A stretch of DNA of 64,000 nucleotides, taken from contig CM064657.1 in assembly GCA_032717465.1 (NCBI GenBank), forward strand, positions 22,751,348 to 22,815,347. The letters are read 5' to 3'. Made by a program: the position numbers and the translations under genes. The notes below the pieces were generated by a model that saw nothing but the letters and a program-made list of their open reading frames with translations, was not told the DNA's origin and made no database searches. Source of the stretch: Coenobita brevimanus. Taxonomy: Eukaryota; Arthropoda; Malacostraca; Decapoda; Coenobitidae. This document shows, piece after piece, positions 1 to 11,984 of this stretch (positions are counted from its first letter, which is position 1; each line of letters starts with the position of its first letter).

Positions 1-582
1 TGTTTTAATATCTGCTGCATATATACACTCACAAAATGTCACAAAAGTAACTGACCTAATTAGGGTTACTGAATTTCCATACGTGACGAAAGTCTGTTTT
101 GATGACTTGGCAGTTTCACTAGCCAGTATCTCTCCAGTATGATTGCTTTGCTAGTTAGTGAATGGATGGCAAGCAAAGTGGTCATGATTGCCTTTCAGAA
201 GGTTAGCAGACAGTTCACCAGTGATAATGTACGTTAGCTTGCTGGAATAGTGCGGATGCTAAACTGTTAAATTGCTAAACCGCTAAATATCTTCACGATG
301 TTAGCCAGTTGAGCTGTAAACAAACCCGCGAAAGTTTTATGTGTTTCTGATCTCGCATCTGCTGCATATACACACTAGTGTATATTATTTTTTAAAATAA
401 AATCAAGTCTGCATACTGTAGAAAACACTTGTGGTTGCTAAGCACTGAGATGATCATCTTTATAAGAGTTTCTTCTCAGTGGAGCCTAACTAACCTGCCT
501 TAGTCTAACGTGCAGGACGCATGGGGATATTTTAAGGTAACTTTGAGACAAAAAAGTGCGTCTTACATGCCGCGAAATACGG
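1..582 (-). mobile_element. Terminal part of a TA-flanked DNA element (partial, runs off window start)
   Basis: This stretch is the reverse complement of the left part of the element at 52316-55831. It ends at 582 with the same terminal sequence (GCCGCGAAATACGG), followed by TA at 583-584. It contains one unit of the internal 357-bp repeat seen in the other copy. The two copies differ by scattered substitutions. The rest of this copy lies before the window. Confidence 0.85.
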
Positions 583-584
583 TA

Positions 585-2030
585 AGTGTAATGGAGAGAG
601 GGGAATGAAGTGCTTGTTGGAGATATGTAAGAAGGCATGGATGAGTGAAACTGTGCCAGTCGAGTGGAAAAAGGCTGTGATTGTACCCCTGTACAAAAAT
701 GAAGGTGAGGGAGGTGAGTGCAGGAATTTTTGTGGCATAAGTTGATTGAGTGTGGTAGGGAAGGTATATGGAAGAATTATTATAGAGAAAGTAAGAGAGG
801 TATCAGAAGTCCTAGTGAGTGATGAACAGGATGGCTTTAGGAGTGGTAGAGGATCTGTGGATCAAATATTTGCAGTAAGACAGATAGTGGAGAAGGTTTG
901 TGAGAAGGACTATAAATTGTTTATGGCATTTATGGATCTGGAAAAAGCATAAGACAAAGTAGACAGAGAAGGATTGTGAAAGGTCTTGCGCATGTGCGGT
1001 GTAAATGGAAAGCTGCTAGGTGCCGTCAAGAGTTTTTATGATGGTAGTGAAGCATGTGTAAGGGTAAATGGGCATCAATGTGAATGGTTCATGATCGGTG
1101 TGGGCATGCGACAAGGTTGTGTGATGTACCCATGGTTGTTCAGTATATATGTGGATGGGGTGATGAGAAAAGTAAAGGCACGAGTAATGGAGAGAGGGAT
1201 GGCGTTGGTAATGAATGGTGATGGATGGAATATCTCAAATTTGTTATATGCTGATGATGCAGTAATACTTGCAAATACCGGACAAGAATTTGATTGACTA
1301 GTACAGAGTTTTGCTGATGTCTTTGAGCTTCATGCCTTGAAAGTAAATGTAGAAAATAGTAAAGTGATGGTTATTGAGAGAGAAGGTGACTCCTGGTGTG
1401 ATGTTACAGTGAATGGTGAGGGATTGGAATTGGTGAGAGAGTTCAAATACCTGGTTACAGTGATAGAAAAGAGAGGAAAATGTGCAAAAGAAGTGGAAAT
1501 TAGAGTGACACAAGGAAGGAAAGTAGCTGTTGCAGTGAAGGCCTTGATAAGAAACAGAGGCTTGAGTGTTGCAGCTGCATGAGGCTTACATGAAGGAGTG
1601 TTAGTGCTAACTTTTAACATACAGATTGAGACTATGGTGTGGCATGAAAATGAAGTCATTAGTGAGAGCAGTGGAGATGGGACTGCTGAGGAACGTATGT
1701 GGAGTACAGAGACTGGATAAGATACAAAATAATGTGATTTGTGAAAGATGTGGAGTGAGGAAGTCTGTGGACACCAGAATCGAAGAGAGTGTACAGTACT
1801 GAGATGGTATGCTCATATGGAGAGAATGGATAACAACAGAGTGGTGAAAAAGGTATATCTGAGTGAATATGAAGGAGAGAGGGGGCGAGGTAGCCCAAGG
1901 AGAAGGTGGAGGGATATGGTGGATGAGTGTGTGAGAAAGAGAGGTTTGGAAGTTGGTGAGGCTAGGGAACTGACAAGAGATTGAGCTGGTTGGATGAATA
2001 TTGTGAGGAGAAGTGCATGATGAGGGATTT
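585..2030 (+). pseudogene. Non-LTR retrotransposon reverse transcriptase relic
   Basis: Conceptual translation over several frames gives the ordered blocks of a LINE reverse transcriptase: a fingers block ending VIVPLYK near 690, GKVYGR near 760, a MDLEKA block near 940, the palm motif LLYADDAVILA near 1250, then a connection/thumb region with KALIRNRG near 1545 and a C-terminal RW..H.ERMD block near 1800. The expected AYDRVDR is broken by a TAA stop (MDLEKA-stop, near 950), and further frameshifts separate the blocks, so it is dead. The endonuclease domain is absent (5' truncated; the TA-flanked element abuts it at 584). It is the same family as the minus-strand LINE at 10845-21090. Clade not assigned. 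Confidence 0.85.
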
Positions 2031-3094
2031 GGCTTCCCTTTTTGATGTGACGGTGTCTGGATTGATTCTATCGGATACGTTTGTATGAAGCTACAGAATT
2101 TGGTGAATTTTTTTTTGGCGTATCAGATAGAGCCAGGATTCCTGGGGCTTGAATGGTGAGTGAATGGAAGTGTGGCCCATTGGACTGGGTAAATTTGGGC
2201 TGTCTGGACCTTGTTACTCCTCACCTTGCCCTGGGGTGGGAGAGGAGGTCTGGATGATGATGATGATGATAATATTTCAAATAGATTTCATAGTGTGTGG
2301 CATGTGGGGATGCCCACCAACCACTCATTTGATGAAATGCACCCATCAAGGAACTTTACTGTGAGTGACAGGTCAGATGGTTTCCTGCTAACCAGGAAAC
2401 AGTTTACTCTGTTGGTTGTCTAAGTACCATATTTAGCAAAATAGACACAGGGTAGTGTAGTGGGTTATGGCACTCCAGCTGGATGTGGGCTATGTGGCTT
2501 TACATCTGAGGAATGGTTGGGGTTTGTTGCTTAGTTATTGCAACTCAGGGAAGAATGACCGATCACTCTTGATCCAGGCCACTATGCTCCTGGCAAGATA
2601 GTAAAAAAATTGGACGGTGGATGGCTTGAAAGATTCTCGTAAAGTATTTCTATTACTTAGTGATTTGAAGGTTGATAAAACATGGGTCCCTTCTTTAGAC
2701 GTTTGCCTCTGGCTGCCAGTTCCCTTGAGCAACCACTGGACTTATCACATACCAGTTCATCACATACCAAAGCCTGACTGTGTGCTCTTAGTGTAAGTTA
2801 TTAACTATAGTGTTTCTGTAATGAGTGATATACAGTGCTCTGCATAACAAATTGGTCCTGACATTGTTACTCTGAAACAGTGTCCAGGTAATGAAATATT
2901 TATCGGTAGTTGGCTCTCTTATTTTGTTCTTATTTTTTTCATGGAGGGAATAGTCTTGTGGGCTTTTGACCTTTGGTTCCTTCTTCCTTGCTTTAAAAAA
3001 AGTTACCAGTATGACCTAATCGGGGAACTGGTTTGGTATCATCAGTGATTTAACATCTTCCTTTCTCACTTGCTTTATTATTCAAAATTTTTAG
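2031..3094. other. Intronic or intergenic sequence with no gene seen
   Basis: No coding exon is recognised. The motif GAGCCAGGATTCCTGGGGC at about 2130 recurs in related form near 3345, 3460 and 7240, usually followed by TTGAATG and a GATGATGAT tract, so it is a short dispersed repeat. A tRNA-like stretch near 2450-2515 is too degraded to call. Confidence 0.5.
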
Positions 3095-3266
3095 GGGAAT
3101 TACAGCCTATAGTGTGTCCTTTAATGATCTGCTGGTGTGGTGTACAGATCAGGAAACAAATTCAGCTGACAGCAAGAGTGATGACTCCAAGACATCTACC
3201 CTTACCAGCGGCAGTGTCAGCAAAATTTGGCGTAAGAGGAATGTCACTCCCCAGCAACTTTTCCAG
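3095..3266 (+). CDS. TMEM209: TMEM209-like protein, internal exon A
   Basis: This is a 172-nt exon preceded by a pyrimidine-rich tract and AG at 3093-3094 and followed by GTAACA at 3267. One base completes a split codon, then 57 codons read in frame and end ...SKIWRKRNVTPQQLFQ. The first half is a Ser/Asp/Thr-rich linker; the end corresponds to the VWARVTMNRQLLDHM-type helix before the conserved C-terminal domain of TMEM209. The exon ends in phase 0 and joins exon B without a stop. TMEM209 family members are membrane proteins reported at the nuclear envelope. Family assignment is from memory of the human protein, and is strongest when the three exons are read together. The gene is intact here as far as can be seen; exons 5' of this one were not found. 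Confidence 0.8.
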
Positions 3267-4675
3267 GTAACATCATCTCTGGATCAATGTATTTGACAAG
3301 TAGTATGAAGTAAATAGTTGGATGTTTATGCTGTTGAGACAGAGTCAGGATTCTGAGGGCTTGAAATGTGAGGGAATGGGAGTTTGACCTAGTTAGATGA
3401 TGGTGATGATTACAATGACAGTGATTATTAATGGTTGATGATGATGCCTGTTAGTTAGAGTCAGGATTCTGAGGGCTTGAATGATGAATGAATGGGAGTG
3501 TGACCATTTTGGTGATGATGATAATGGTGATGGTAATAGCTCTGTCCTAACCATATACTGTACTGTGTATTGGAATAATGGTTTCCTAGTACTATTTCAC
3601 CTGTATAACTGATGAAGCTAACTGGTTATTGATGGAAATTGTATGACCTGTTGTTGTGATGTGGGTAGTGGCTTCAAAGAGGTGTGTGAGCAAAAAGAAG
3701 TTGATGGAATGGAAATATGCTCAGCAGTAAAGAAACCAGAGATGGGAAAGGTATCAAGGATGATTGATATGTGTGAGAAGAAGCTATTATAGCAAAGGGA
3801 GAAGGTAATAGATTGTATGTTAAAGTTAACTTAGATAGCATGGAAATGAGTTAGTTTCTGAGAATTAGATTGAAAGCATTATTGTTAGGGATGCACAGGT
3901 TAGCAGGTTTTACCAGCTGCGTTGGATGCATTTACCATGCAGCTACATAGTCCAGTATGGATTGTTTGACTTCTGGTTACAGTAATTGTATATATTCATT
4001 TATATCAGTTGGATGTTGTAGGTAGTATTACCCAAGGCTCATCTGGACAAAAACCCAAAAGCCTGCAGATTGAAGTTGCCTTTCCCTTGCATTCTGCCAT
4101 CATCCTTTTAGGAGATAAGGAGGGAACAGGGGAACATTTATGTAACCAGGCAGTGGAATTGCCTTGGTATATTGATGCCACAGCATGAAGGCATCCCTTT
4201 CCAGCACCAGGCATGCCTTTCATCAATATCGTTGCTGTCATCTCCATCACCTTCACCCTTATTTCCCAGCCTGAAGATAGGGTGCAGTAAGATGCAGAAG
4301 GAAACTGGAGAAAGTGGGAAAGCTGTCAACAGCTTGCCCAGTGAAATGAACCAGACAATCATTCACTCACCATTGAATATGCCAATTGAACTAGATGATT
4401 ATTTACACACCCCACAAGCCCATGGAATGCTACATCTCCCAGGTCTAATTTCTTACAGCCATACATTACATACACCTGCCAGATTGAGTGATTTCATAAC
4501 TATACAGTTTAAAAAGGGGTGCCACACTCCCTATTGCATATTGTAAATTCTTCATTCAACAAACTTGATCCTCTGTCACATCCCTAGCTTCATCAGTTTT
4601 CATCACTCACATATGGAAGATGATAAAGCTAAAGAATCAAACAGGGATTGCATTCATTTGGACAGTTTCTTGTTC

Positions 4676-4740
<65 letters not shown>

Positions 4741-4744
4741 TCTT
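3267..4744. other. Intron sequence with short dispersed repeats and a (TG)n tract
   Basis: This is the first part of the 4.5-kb intron between exons A and B. Repeats of the GAGTCAGGATTCTGAGGGC type lie near 3345 and 3460. The stretch 4005-4360 is open in more than one frame but shows no recognisable domain or codon bias, and I do not call it a gene. A (TG)n microsatellite of about 60 bp occupies 4678-4736. Confidence 0.6.
4678..4736. repeat. (TG)n microsatellite
   Basis: An uninterrupted TG dinucleotide tract. It lies immediately beyond the 3' end of the minus-strand CR1/Jockey-type LINE, so in the LINE's orientation it is an (AC)n tail or target. Confidence 0.97.
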
Positions 4745-6760
4745 ACCTAATTGTATCTTTACAGGAATGAGTCAAGCTCGTACTGTCCCGAGTCTTAAAC
4801 CATATTTATCGTACATATCTTTAAATTTGTGAATTGTTTTGGCACACACTATTTCATTCGGTAGTGCATTCCATTGATCAATTGCTCTGTATGGGAAACT
4901 GAATTTCCTTACATCTTTATCACCTCTCTTATTCAGTTTTTTGCAGTGTCCTCTTGCTGATGCTTCCCCATATGTTAAGTAATCATTTATGTCTATTTTC
5001 TCCTTCCCTGATATGCATTTATATAGCATTATCATGTCACCTCTTTTCCTTCTCTCCTGTAGTGTTGGTAGATTCAGTTTATTTAGTCTTTCTTCATAGC
5101 TTAGATCCCTTAAGCTTGGTATCCATCTTGTAGCAGCCCTTTGAACTTTTTCAATCTTGTCTATGTGTTTTTTGAGATGAGGACTCCAGACTACTGATGC
5201 ATACTCCAGGGTTGGTCTAATGAATGATGTTATTATCCTTCTTAGCATGTCTTCATTTATGTATGTGAATGCTATTCTCATATTTGCAAGCAGTGTATAC
5301 ATGTTCCGTACCTTCTCGTTGATATGGTCAGCCGGAGATAGTCTGTTACTGATAATCACACCTAGGTCCTTCTCTCTTTCTGATGTGTATAGGGTTTTAT
5401 TTCCTAACGTATAATCCCAATCAAGTCTCTTTCCACTTTTACCAAACTTGATTACACGACACTTGTCCACATTGAATTCCATTTGCCATGTACTACTCCA
5501 TTCATGAAGTTTATTTAATTCTTCTTGTAGCTCTTTGCAAGAGTCTGTGTTAGTAATTCTCCTTTGTATTTTTGCATCATCTGCAAACATATTCAGATAG
5601 CTTTCATATCCAGTGTTACTGTTTATATCATTTATATACACTAAAAACATGATTGGTGCCAGCACTGAACCCTGTGGTACTCCACTAGTCACTTCTTTCC
5701 ATGATGAGTAGTTTCCCCTTAGTACTGTTCTCATTTCTCTTTTTATGAGAAAATCTTGCATCCAACAAAATAGTTTGCCTCGAATTCCTCCTTGATGGTA
5801 CAGTTTCTATAAAAGTCTGTGGTGTGGTACTGTGTCAAATGCTTTGGTGAAATCTAAATAGATACTGTCTACCCATCCTTCTCTTTCCTGTATTGTGTTT
5901 ATTACTGTGTCATAGTAGCTCAACAGATTAGTAACACATGATTTTCCTTTTCTGAAACCAAACTGTCTTTCTGTTATCATACTGTGTTCTTCTAGATGAT
6001 TTACCCAAGCTTTTCTTATAAGCTTTTCTAATACCTTGCTTACAACACTGGTCAGTGATACTGGTCGGTAGTTGAGTGGATTTTGTCTATTTCCTTTCTT
6101 GAATAAGGGGACAATATTTGCTTTCTTCCAAATATCAGGTAGTTTACCTTGACTTAAGGAATTCTTGAAAATTAAAAATAATGGTTTACTTAACTTCTTT
6201 GCACATTCTCGTAGTACCCAACATGAAATTTCATCAGGACCGCTTGCTTTTCCTCTGTCTAATTTTACTTAACTCCTCCTGTATTAATTTTCTGATATTT
6301 GTATATCTGGTAGTATGTGTGGACATGCATGTTCCACATAGTCCCTCTCAAAATTTTTTTTTCTTCTGTAAAAACTAATTGGATATTCTTATTTAACGCT
6401 TCACAAATATCTTTCTCTTGTGTATAGGTGATTCCCTCGTCCGTAATGGATTGAATTATATCTTTTACTTTGGTGTTGCTTCTGATGTAGCTGTAAAATA
6501 GCTTTTGTTGATCACTACTTTTATTATATCCTCCTCAAACTGTTTTTGGGCTTCCCTCCTTATTCTTGTATAATCATTTCTTCCCTGTTTGTAATTATCA
6601 TACGCCCTTTCACTATTGTGTCTTCTGTATCTATTCCACAACAAATCTCTTCTTTTTTTTTATTTTTTACATTCTGTATTGAACCATTTCTTTATTTTCT
6701 TATCTGCTTCTTTGTGCTGTGGGACGTACTTCTGGATTCCTATTTCATAAAATTCACAGA

Positions 6761-6762
<2 letters not shown>
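4745..6762 (-). pseudogene. CR1/Jockey-type LINE ORF2, nearly full reverse-transcriptase domain
   Basis: Read on the minus strand from about 6760, this gives a pre-RT region, GPDEISCWVL near 6240, NIVPLFKKGNR and NYRPVSLTS near 6070-6110, QFGFRKGKS near 5960, LDFTKAFDTVPH near 5850, GVPQGSVLAP near 5670, and the catalytic FADDAK motif near 5580. A 3' ORF of 329 codons ends at 4772. One TAG stop in the sequence after TVPHHRLL (near 5807) interrupts the RT; otherwise the frame is well kept, so the copy is fairly young. The 5' part with the endonuclease is missing: the element starts directly at the (TG)n tail of the neighbouring SINE. The CR1/Jockey grouping rests on motif style, not on a tree. 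Confidence 0.88.
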
Positions 6763-6833
<71 letters not shown>

Positions 6834-7087
6834 TCACCGGGTCGGTCACAGGATCACTTGATGGTCGTGATCATCAGCTTTTACCCTCCCGGAAGGGAGC
6901 TGAGAGCTCATATAGTCCGATCTAAGGGCAAGGCTGTGACCTACACACACGCACACACCCATCCCCTTGCTCGAGGGGGACAGTAACCACCCACTTCATC
7001 AGTGAAACTTTTCGCAACCTGAGCGAGGCGCGAACTCCCGTCCACCAGTTGGCAAGTGGGAACGTTACCACTGCACCAGCGAGCGGT
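6763..7087 (-). mobile_element. tRNA-derived SINE with (AC)n tail
   Basis: On the minus strand the element begins near 7087 with a tRNA-like head: an A-box-like TGGTGCAGTGG near 7075, and a B-box-like GGAGTTCGCGCC about 35 bp further on. A body of about 190 bp follows, then an (AC)n tail, seen on + as (TG)n at 6763-6829. A truncated sister copy sits at 26912-27122, + strand, with the same body and tail. Pol III promoter boxes are inferred by eye. Confidence 0.8.
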
Positions 7088-7802
7088 GTGTGTGTATGTG
7101 TTTAAACCCTTCTTTATTTCATCCTGGGGTCAGAAAAGAGGCATGGGTGATGATGATATTGATGGTGATGTGTGTGAAGTGTATCTGGAAAGAATAATAT
7201 AAAATATAAAAAAATATATGTGCAGATGGTTCGGTGTATCAGGTAGAGTGAGAATTCTAGTGGCTTGATTGACTAAGTAGTGCACTTCACTGGGCATGCT
7301 GTTGATTGTTCTCCCACTTAAATACCTGTACATTTTCTTTGCTCAACTGTGGATCATGCTTCACCCCTTACCATAAAGTGGTAATAAGACTTAGGATGAT
7401 GATGCTTTTATTTTTGTACTGAGAAGTTAGAACATTTTATTACAATAGGCTGTTAGAAATATCTCTCATTGACCGTGCAAGGTACAACCATGAGAGTGAA
7501 ATGTGGCAACAAGCTTAGTATCGAATCACACAATCATCAGTCACCCCGGAAACATTCACCCACATGCTCTCACATGCACTCAGAATGAAAATCCAAGCAG
7601 AGATTCTTTACATTGTTACATGTTGCACATCTCAAATTCCTTTTTTCAAGTTTTTAGCAACTCCTGGAAAGTAATTAGCTGGTTTTGGCACTTGGTTTAG
7701 CTTCCAGTCCATGGACAGTGTCAGCTGTACCAAGGCCAGCTTCTGTATGGAGATACCTTTAAGAGGAAACAAGATGTCATTTGAGTTACCTTTTTTTCAC
7801 AG
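7088..7802. other. Intron sequence upstream of exon B
   Basis: No coding domain is recognised. One degraded copy of the AGAATTCTAGTGGCTTGA-type repeat lies near 7240. The pyrimidine tract and AG that define exon B are at 7789-7802. Confidence 0.6.
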
Positions 7803-7982
7803 TTCACAGAGAACTTGCGCATCTGGTTGTCTTCAAATGTTTTGGTGCCCCTGGTTGAAGATATAGAAGCCACCAATAAGGCATTGAGAGCAGCTGCCCC
7901 AGAAATACAGATAGGGAGTGTGGGTGTTGATAAGCTCAAGAAAACAGCTCAGAATATCTCAGGAGTCAAGCAGCTGGCAGAT
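7803..7982 (+). CDS. TMEM209: TMEM209-like protein, internal exon B
   Basis: Exactly 60 codons between TTTTTTTCACAG and GTAAGTGC, phase 0 at both ends. The product reads FTENLRIWLSSNVLVPLVED..., matching the TMEM209 block in which a Trp-containing helix is followed by a V-P-L-V acidic stretch and then a PEIQIG motif (here APEIQIGSVGV). The C-terminal part is LKKTAQ...GVKQLAD, which leads straight into LVGFLEI of exon C. No stop or frameshift is seen. Splice signals are canonical. The exon is 4.5 kb from exon A and about 41.6 kb from exon C. Its last third shares a 16-bp stretch with a duplicated intron segment at 8642. Confidence 0.88.
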
Positions 7983-8045
7983 GTAAGTGCAGTAGCTTTC
8001 TTCAGTCTCTTAATGAATAAGCATTATTGTACAGTGTCGTCGTCG

Positions 8046-8855
8046 TCCCCCCCCCCCCCCTCCAGTATTATGTTGGTAATAAAAATACATCAGCAAGATT
8101 AAGAGTGCATTGGTCATTGAGCAGAACTGATACATGAGGTATGCTCGCGCAGCCAAATGAGCACAAGTGCTGCCTAGCATGAAACTGAGATTTCCTTATA
8201 CAGTAACTGCACTGGAAAACCATCGGTAGAACCTGCAAGATACAGTAAAACCTTTTAAAGTCAGAATAATAGCGGCTGGGGCCATTTCAGCTTCACTGAA
8301 ATTCCAACATATGGAAACTGTGGAGCCTCCTGGTTGTCCAAAAAAAAAAAAAAAATAACCATGTTTGCTGAGGGTGCAATCCAAGCATGAAGAGGGCCTT
8401 TTGGTAGGATATAGAGGCATTAGGGGGGGCACATGATTGCTTCTGTGCAATATTTTCACTTTGGTGCAACATTTTATAACCATAATCACAATTTCTCTAC
8501 CTTACACTTTATATACAGGCCTTAGGAACACTGTTACCCCTTATATACACTTTATATATGGGTCTCATTCACTACTGTACAGGACTGTTGTATGCAAAAT
8601 TAATCATTATCAGAGTCACTGCAGAAAATTTGTACAGGCAACTCAAGAAAACAGCTCCCCCCCCCCCCCTCTCCAGTATTATGTTGGTAATAAAAATACA
8701 TCAGCAAGATTAAGAGTGCATTGGTCATTGGGCAGAACTGATACATGAGGTATGCTCGCTCAGCCAAACGAGCACAAGTGCTGCCTAGCATGAAACTGAG
8801 ATTTCCTTATACAGTAACTGCACTGGAAAACCATCAGTAGAACCTGCAAGATGCA
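8046..8855. repeat. Tandem duplication in the intron just after exon B (offset 611 bp)
   Basis: The segment at about 8050-8242 (a C-run, then CCAGTATTATGTTGG ... GGAAAACCATC) is repeated with few differences at about 8657-8853. The second copy is preceded by CTCAAGAAAACAGCTC (8642-8657), identical to exon B positions 7935-7950. This suggests the duplicated unit originally reached into the exon and later lost about 96 bp. Confidence 0.9.
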
Positions 8856-9093
8856 GTAAAACCTGTTGATTCACCGGGCCCTCAGAGGTTAAAACATGAT
8901 GAACCTAGTGTGTCATGCTGTGACTGAGTTTCCATTACATGACATTTTACGACATAGGGGATTTTTTTTCTGGGATTTTTACGACAATTTTTTAAAGAAA
9001 ATTTGAAATTATATTCATCAACGAATATCATATGCTATGCCGACTTTAGCGTAATCCTGACTAAAAGGGTTCCGACTTATGGAGGTTTTACTG
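8243..9093. mobile_element. Tigger-like non-autonomous element disturbed by duplication
   Basis: It begins TA-CAGTAAAACCTTTTAAAG at 8243 and ends GGAGGTTTTACTG-TA at 9093; the ends are imperfect inverted repeats, and TA flanks both. A second left end (CAGTAAAACCTG) lies at 8854 because of the 611-bp tandem duplication. No transposase is present. The CAGT terminus and TA target fit pogo/Tigger or a mariner-type MITE. Confidence 0.65.
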
Positions 9094-9095
9094 TA

Positions 9096-9879
9096 GTTTC
9101 TAACTGAATATGGAACTGTGCGTTACGTTAAAAATTCCCAAGTGAGGAGTAGGCAATAGCACCAGCTGATCACGGCAGTATACTCAAGGAGGATGGGAGT
9201 GCAGGTGCTAGGGAGAGCTGGAACCCCTGTTTCACTAGCCATCAAGATACCCTGACCATCCCCCTTTACTGACAATTTAAAGTGCAACACTAACACTGAA
9301 AGTAGGCCAGTATACCCTCCCAAACACTTTTTGTCTCATGCATTACTCCGCACACTCTTTATGTAACATAATGCTCCCCACTATGTTGCTGGGGTTTGTG
9401 TCAGAAAGAGCATGCAGCCAGAAAACTTGTCCCTGCTACCTAGTGGCGGACCTCAGGAGAGGAGTGACGCAGGCTCCACCAACTCAGTTTTGGGATCGGG
9501 ATGGGATGGGGCTTGAATCCGTGCCAGATGGTACAGAGCATTGCGGTTCCCAGGCTGCCATTTCAGCCCAGAAAAGATGGGCTTGAACTTTGGAGTAGCA
9601 CCCCAGGAGGCTGCCCTGTCATTGGGTATATAATGGTGGGGCAGTTACCGTGCCAAGGCATGCTTGGAGCATGCCCTGGTAGCTGTCCTGGCAGGGTGCT
9701 CCGATGCCATTGCCACTGGTGCTGGTCACAGCTGGTGGGCTGTGGGTCCCTGGTCCCATGCTTGGACTTGGGATTGTGCAGATGGGCAGGACCTGCAGTC
9801 TGTCTGCCTTTTCGTTTATGCAACTTATGACAAAAATGAAAAGCAAAAGCATTAAAAGCAGGCCTGAGTAAATCAAATC
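9096..9879. other. Intron stretch with no gene seen
   Basis: Open frames near 9340-9860 overlap on both strands and show no recognisable domain. The sequence is comparatively GC-rich around 9480-9760. I see no splice-flanked exon. Confidence 0.5.
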
Positions 9880-10330
9880 ACCTAAGAGGTTTGGAGTGGC
9901 ATTGTGGAATGTGGGTAGTTTCAAGGGTAGAGCAGGTAGAGCAGGGGAAGTGGTAGAGACTTGAGTAAGAGACAGGTGGGTGTCTGTTGTCAGTCAGTTA
10001 TATTGGCATATGCTCTTCAGATTGGCCTGGATTATGAAGAGAAAGATTGATACTGGGATGACAATACATGTGGTTGGTTGTATAGGGGATGATGAGATTG
10101 TATACTTGGGTGGGGATTTAAATGGCTATATGGGTGAAGTAGCCCAAGGTTATGAAGAGGTATATAGGGGGATACACAGATGATGCAAGGAATGTGGAAG
10201 GATACTCAAATTTGGGGATCAGAAAGCATGGTTGTGTTTAGTACTTGTATTAGGAAAAGAGAGAGTAGGCTGATTAAGTACGAGTCAGGAGGGTTGACAG
10301 GAGGTTGGTGAAGGATGTTAGATTTTTAGG
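9880..10330 (+). pseudogene. LINE endonuclease fragment
   Basis: Short frames give the start of an apurinic-type endonuclease (VALWNVGSFKGRAG near 9895) and a later block YLGGDLNGYMGE near 10105, typical of LINE endonucleases (GGDFN-like motif). Frameshifts and stops separate the blocks. No reverse transcriptase follows on this strand. It belongs by style to the same LINE group as 585-2030, but this was not shown by overlap. Confidence 0.65.
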
Positions 10331-10429
10331 GAGCGAAGAGATTATGCAGCAATACAGACAGAGGGTTCAGTTCAGTGTAATTATTGCAAGAACTGGACCC
10401 ATTTCACTTGCTCAACACTTGCATCCAGA

Positions 10430-10815
10430 GATCATTACAAAGACATCTGGACCTGCTCCTTCCCCCCATCCTCGAACCCCCCTCCCACCAGCCCCTTTCC
10501 TACTTCCTTCGCCTCCTCAGCCTAACCCACCGATCTTTCCCATGCCATCCAATCCCCGAACCCCTCCCATTCCATCCCAGTCTTATCCACTCCAACCCTT
10601 ATCTATATCTCAACTTTCTCCTACCCCTTCCCCTCCACCCACACCCCCACTTCCCTCTCATGCTGTTGGGGTCTTAGCGAAGGGGGGGGGGGAGGCGGCC
10701 ATCCCCCTCCTTGGGGGTCTTGAAATTGTATGGGGCTAAAAAATTAAAAAATCTGTAAAAATAAATAACTAAACAAATATATAAATTATTTCTCTCTCTC
10801 TCTCTCTCTCTTTCT
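10430..10815. repeat. Polypyrimidine low-complexity tract and (CT)n
   Basis: A C/T-rich imperfect repeat runs from about 10440 to 10660, and a short (TC)n run covers 10789-10811. The Pro/Ser/Leu-rich open frames over it are composition artefacts. Confidence 0.85.
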
Positions 10816-10844
10816 CCATGTAAATTTATCTGTCTGTCTATCTA

Positions 10845-11452
10845 CCTATTTATCTATCTATATATACATAAATTTATCTATCTATTGCCAGACACGTTAA
10901 TCCCATAAGGGGTGGCCACAAACAAATCACCTTCATGTAGCCCAGCTCACATTCCCCTCACTCATATACCTCTCCACTCCATCTCTCCATCTTATCCATG
11001 GCCTCCCCCTCCCTCTCCCCCCCTCAACCTTACTCATATACACTCTCCTCGTCAGTCTCTCACTCTCCATCCTCCACATGGCCAAACCACCTCAGTGTGT
11101 TTCTCTTAACACTTCCTATCACATCCACATCCACACCACAATGCTCCTTCACTTCCTCACCTGTCAATCTGTCTCTCTATGAGACTTCTTGTGCTCCTTT
11201 CAAAAATACTCATTTCCACCACTCTCACACGTGACTTCAGTCCCTCCAACAAGGTCCAAGCTTCACTTCCATACGTTAGAGTTGGTATCACAATACTGTC
11301 ATGTAGTAACTTTTTCACATCCATGCTGTCTTCCCTGTTTCTTATCACAGCTTTCAAGGAACCAGCAACCTTTCTTCCTCGTTGTACCCTTTCAAGCACT
11401 TCACAATCTAAACTTCCATCCTTACTCATCACACTACCCAAGTACTGACGGC
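10845..11452 (-). pseudogene. LINE, 3' portion (continues at 17974-21090)
   Basis: Minus-strand frames encode RQYLGSVMSKDGSL near 11440, AVIRNRE near 11340 and YGSEAWTL near 11270, then a degraded C-terminus. The last codons run into GGCCACCCCTTATGGG and an imperfect (ATAG)n tail at about 10840-10910. The upstream half of the same insertion is at 17974-21090. Joining the two halves across the Tc1-like element (keeping one TA) gives an uninterrupted frame VSAFTLSRQYLGS, so they are one LINE copy. Confidence 0.85.
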
Positions 11453-11984
11453 TACTGCAAATTGACTTAGGACCTCCCCCCATAAGGTATTAAAAGACAC
11501 AGAAATCATAGTACAGTGGGGCCCCTTGCATAGTGACCTTATTAGTCCGCCAAAACTGCAGCTATCCATGAAATCGCTATCTGAGGGGCAAACTTCTAAC
11601 CTAAAAAAATTAATACAGTCCTGGACTCTTACAGCTATACCCCTAGTTTCCTCCATTAACCCTTAATATCATGTTATATTTCTTCAGTAATAAGATGAAC
11701 GTATACTACATATTCAAAGAAGATTAACAAACTTACTTGTACAGGTAACTCGCACGGAACACGTGGGTTTCGTTCCTACCGTGCCGTGTTAGGTGCGAAA
11801 TCGTGTATATTTAAACTACTCCGTATTTTGCTCCCTAGACCCCCCAAATGTGTTGTTTTGCTGTTATCTGTCACTGGTAATCACTAGAAAGCACCTTAAG
11901 TGGTTAGAAGGTTTATTTAATGTTATAACTCACAAATACAGTACTCCACAGCAAAACTTCAACACACAAATACTGTACGTAAAC

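Noticed and set aside
2445..2515. tRNA-like SINE head
   Set aside because: An A-box-like TAGTGTAGTGG is present but the B box and any tail are missing; too weak to call.
4172..4546. 124-codon open frame on +
   Set aside because: No domain, overlaps equally open frames on the minus strand, no splice signals, and biased composition; treated as chance.
10305..10739. Pro/Ser-rich 144-codon frame
   Set aside because: Produced by a C/T-rich low-complexity tract; all frames are similarly open.
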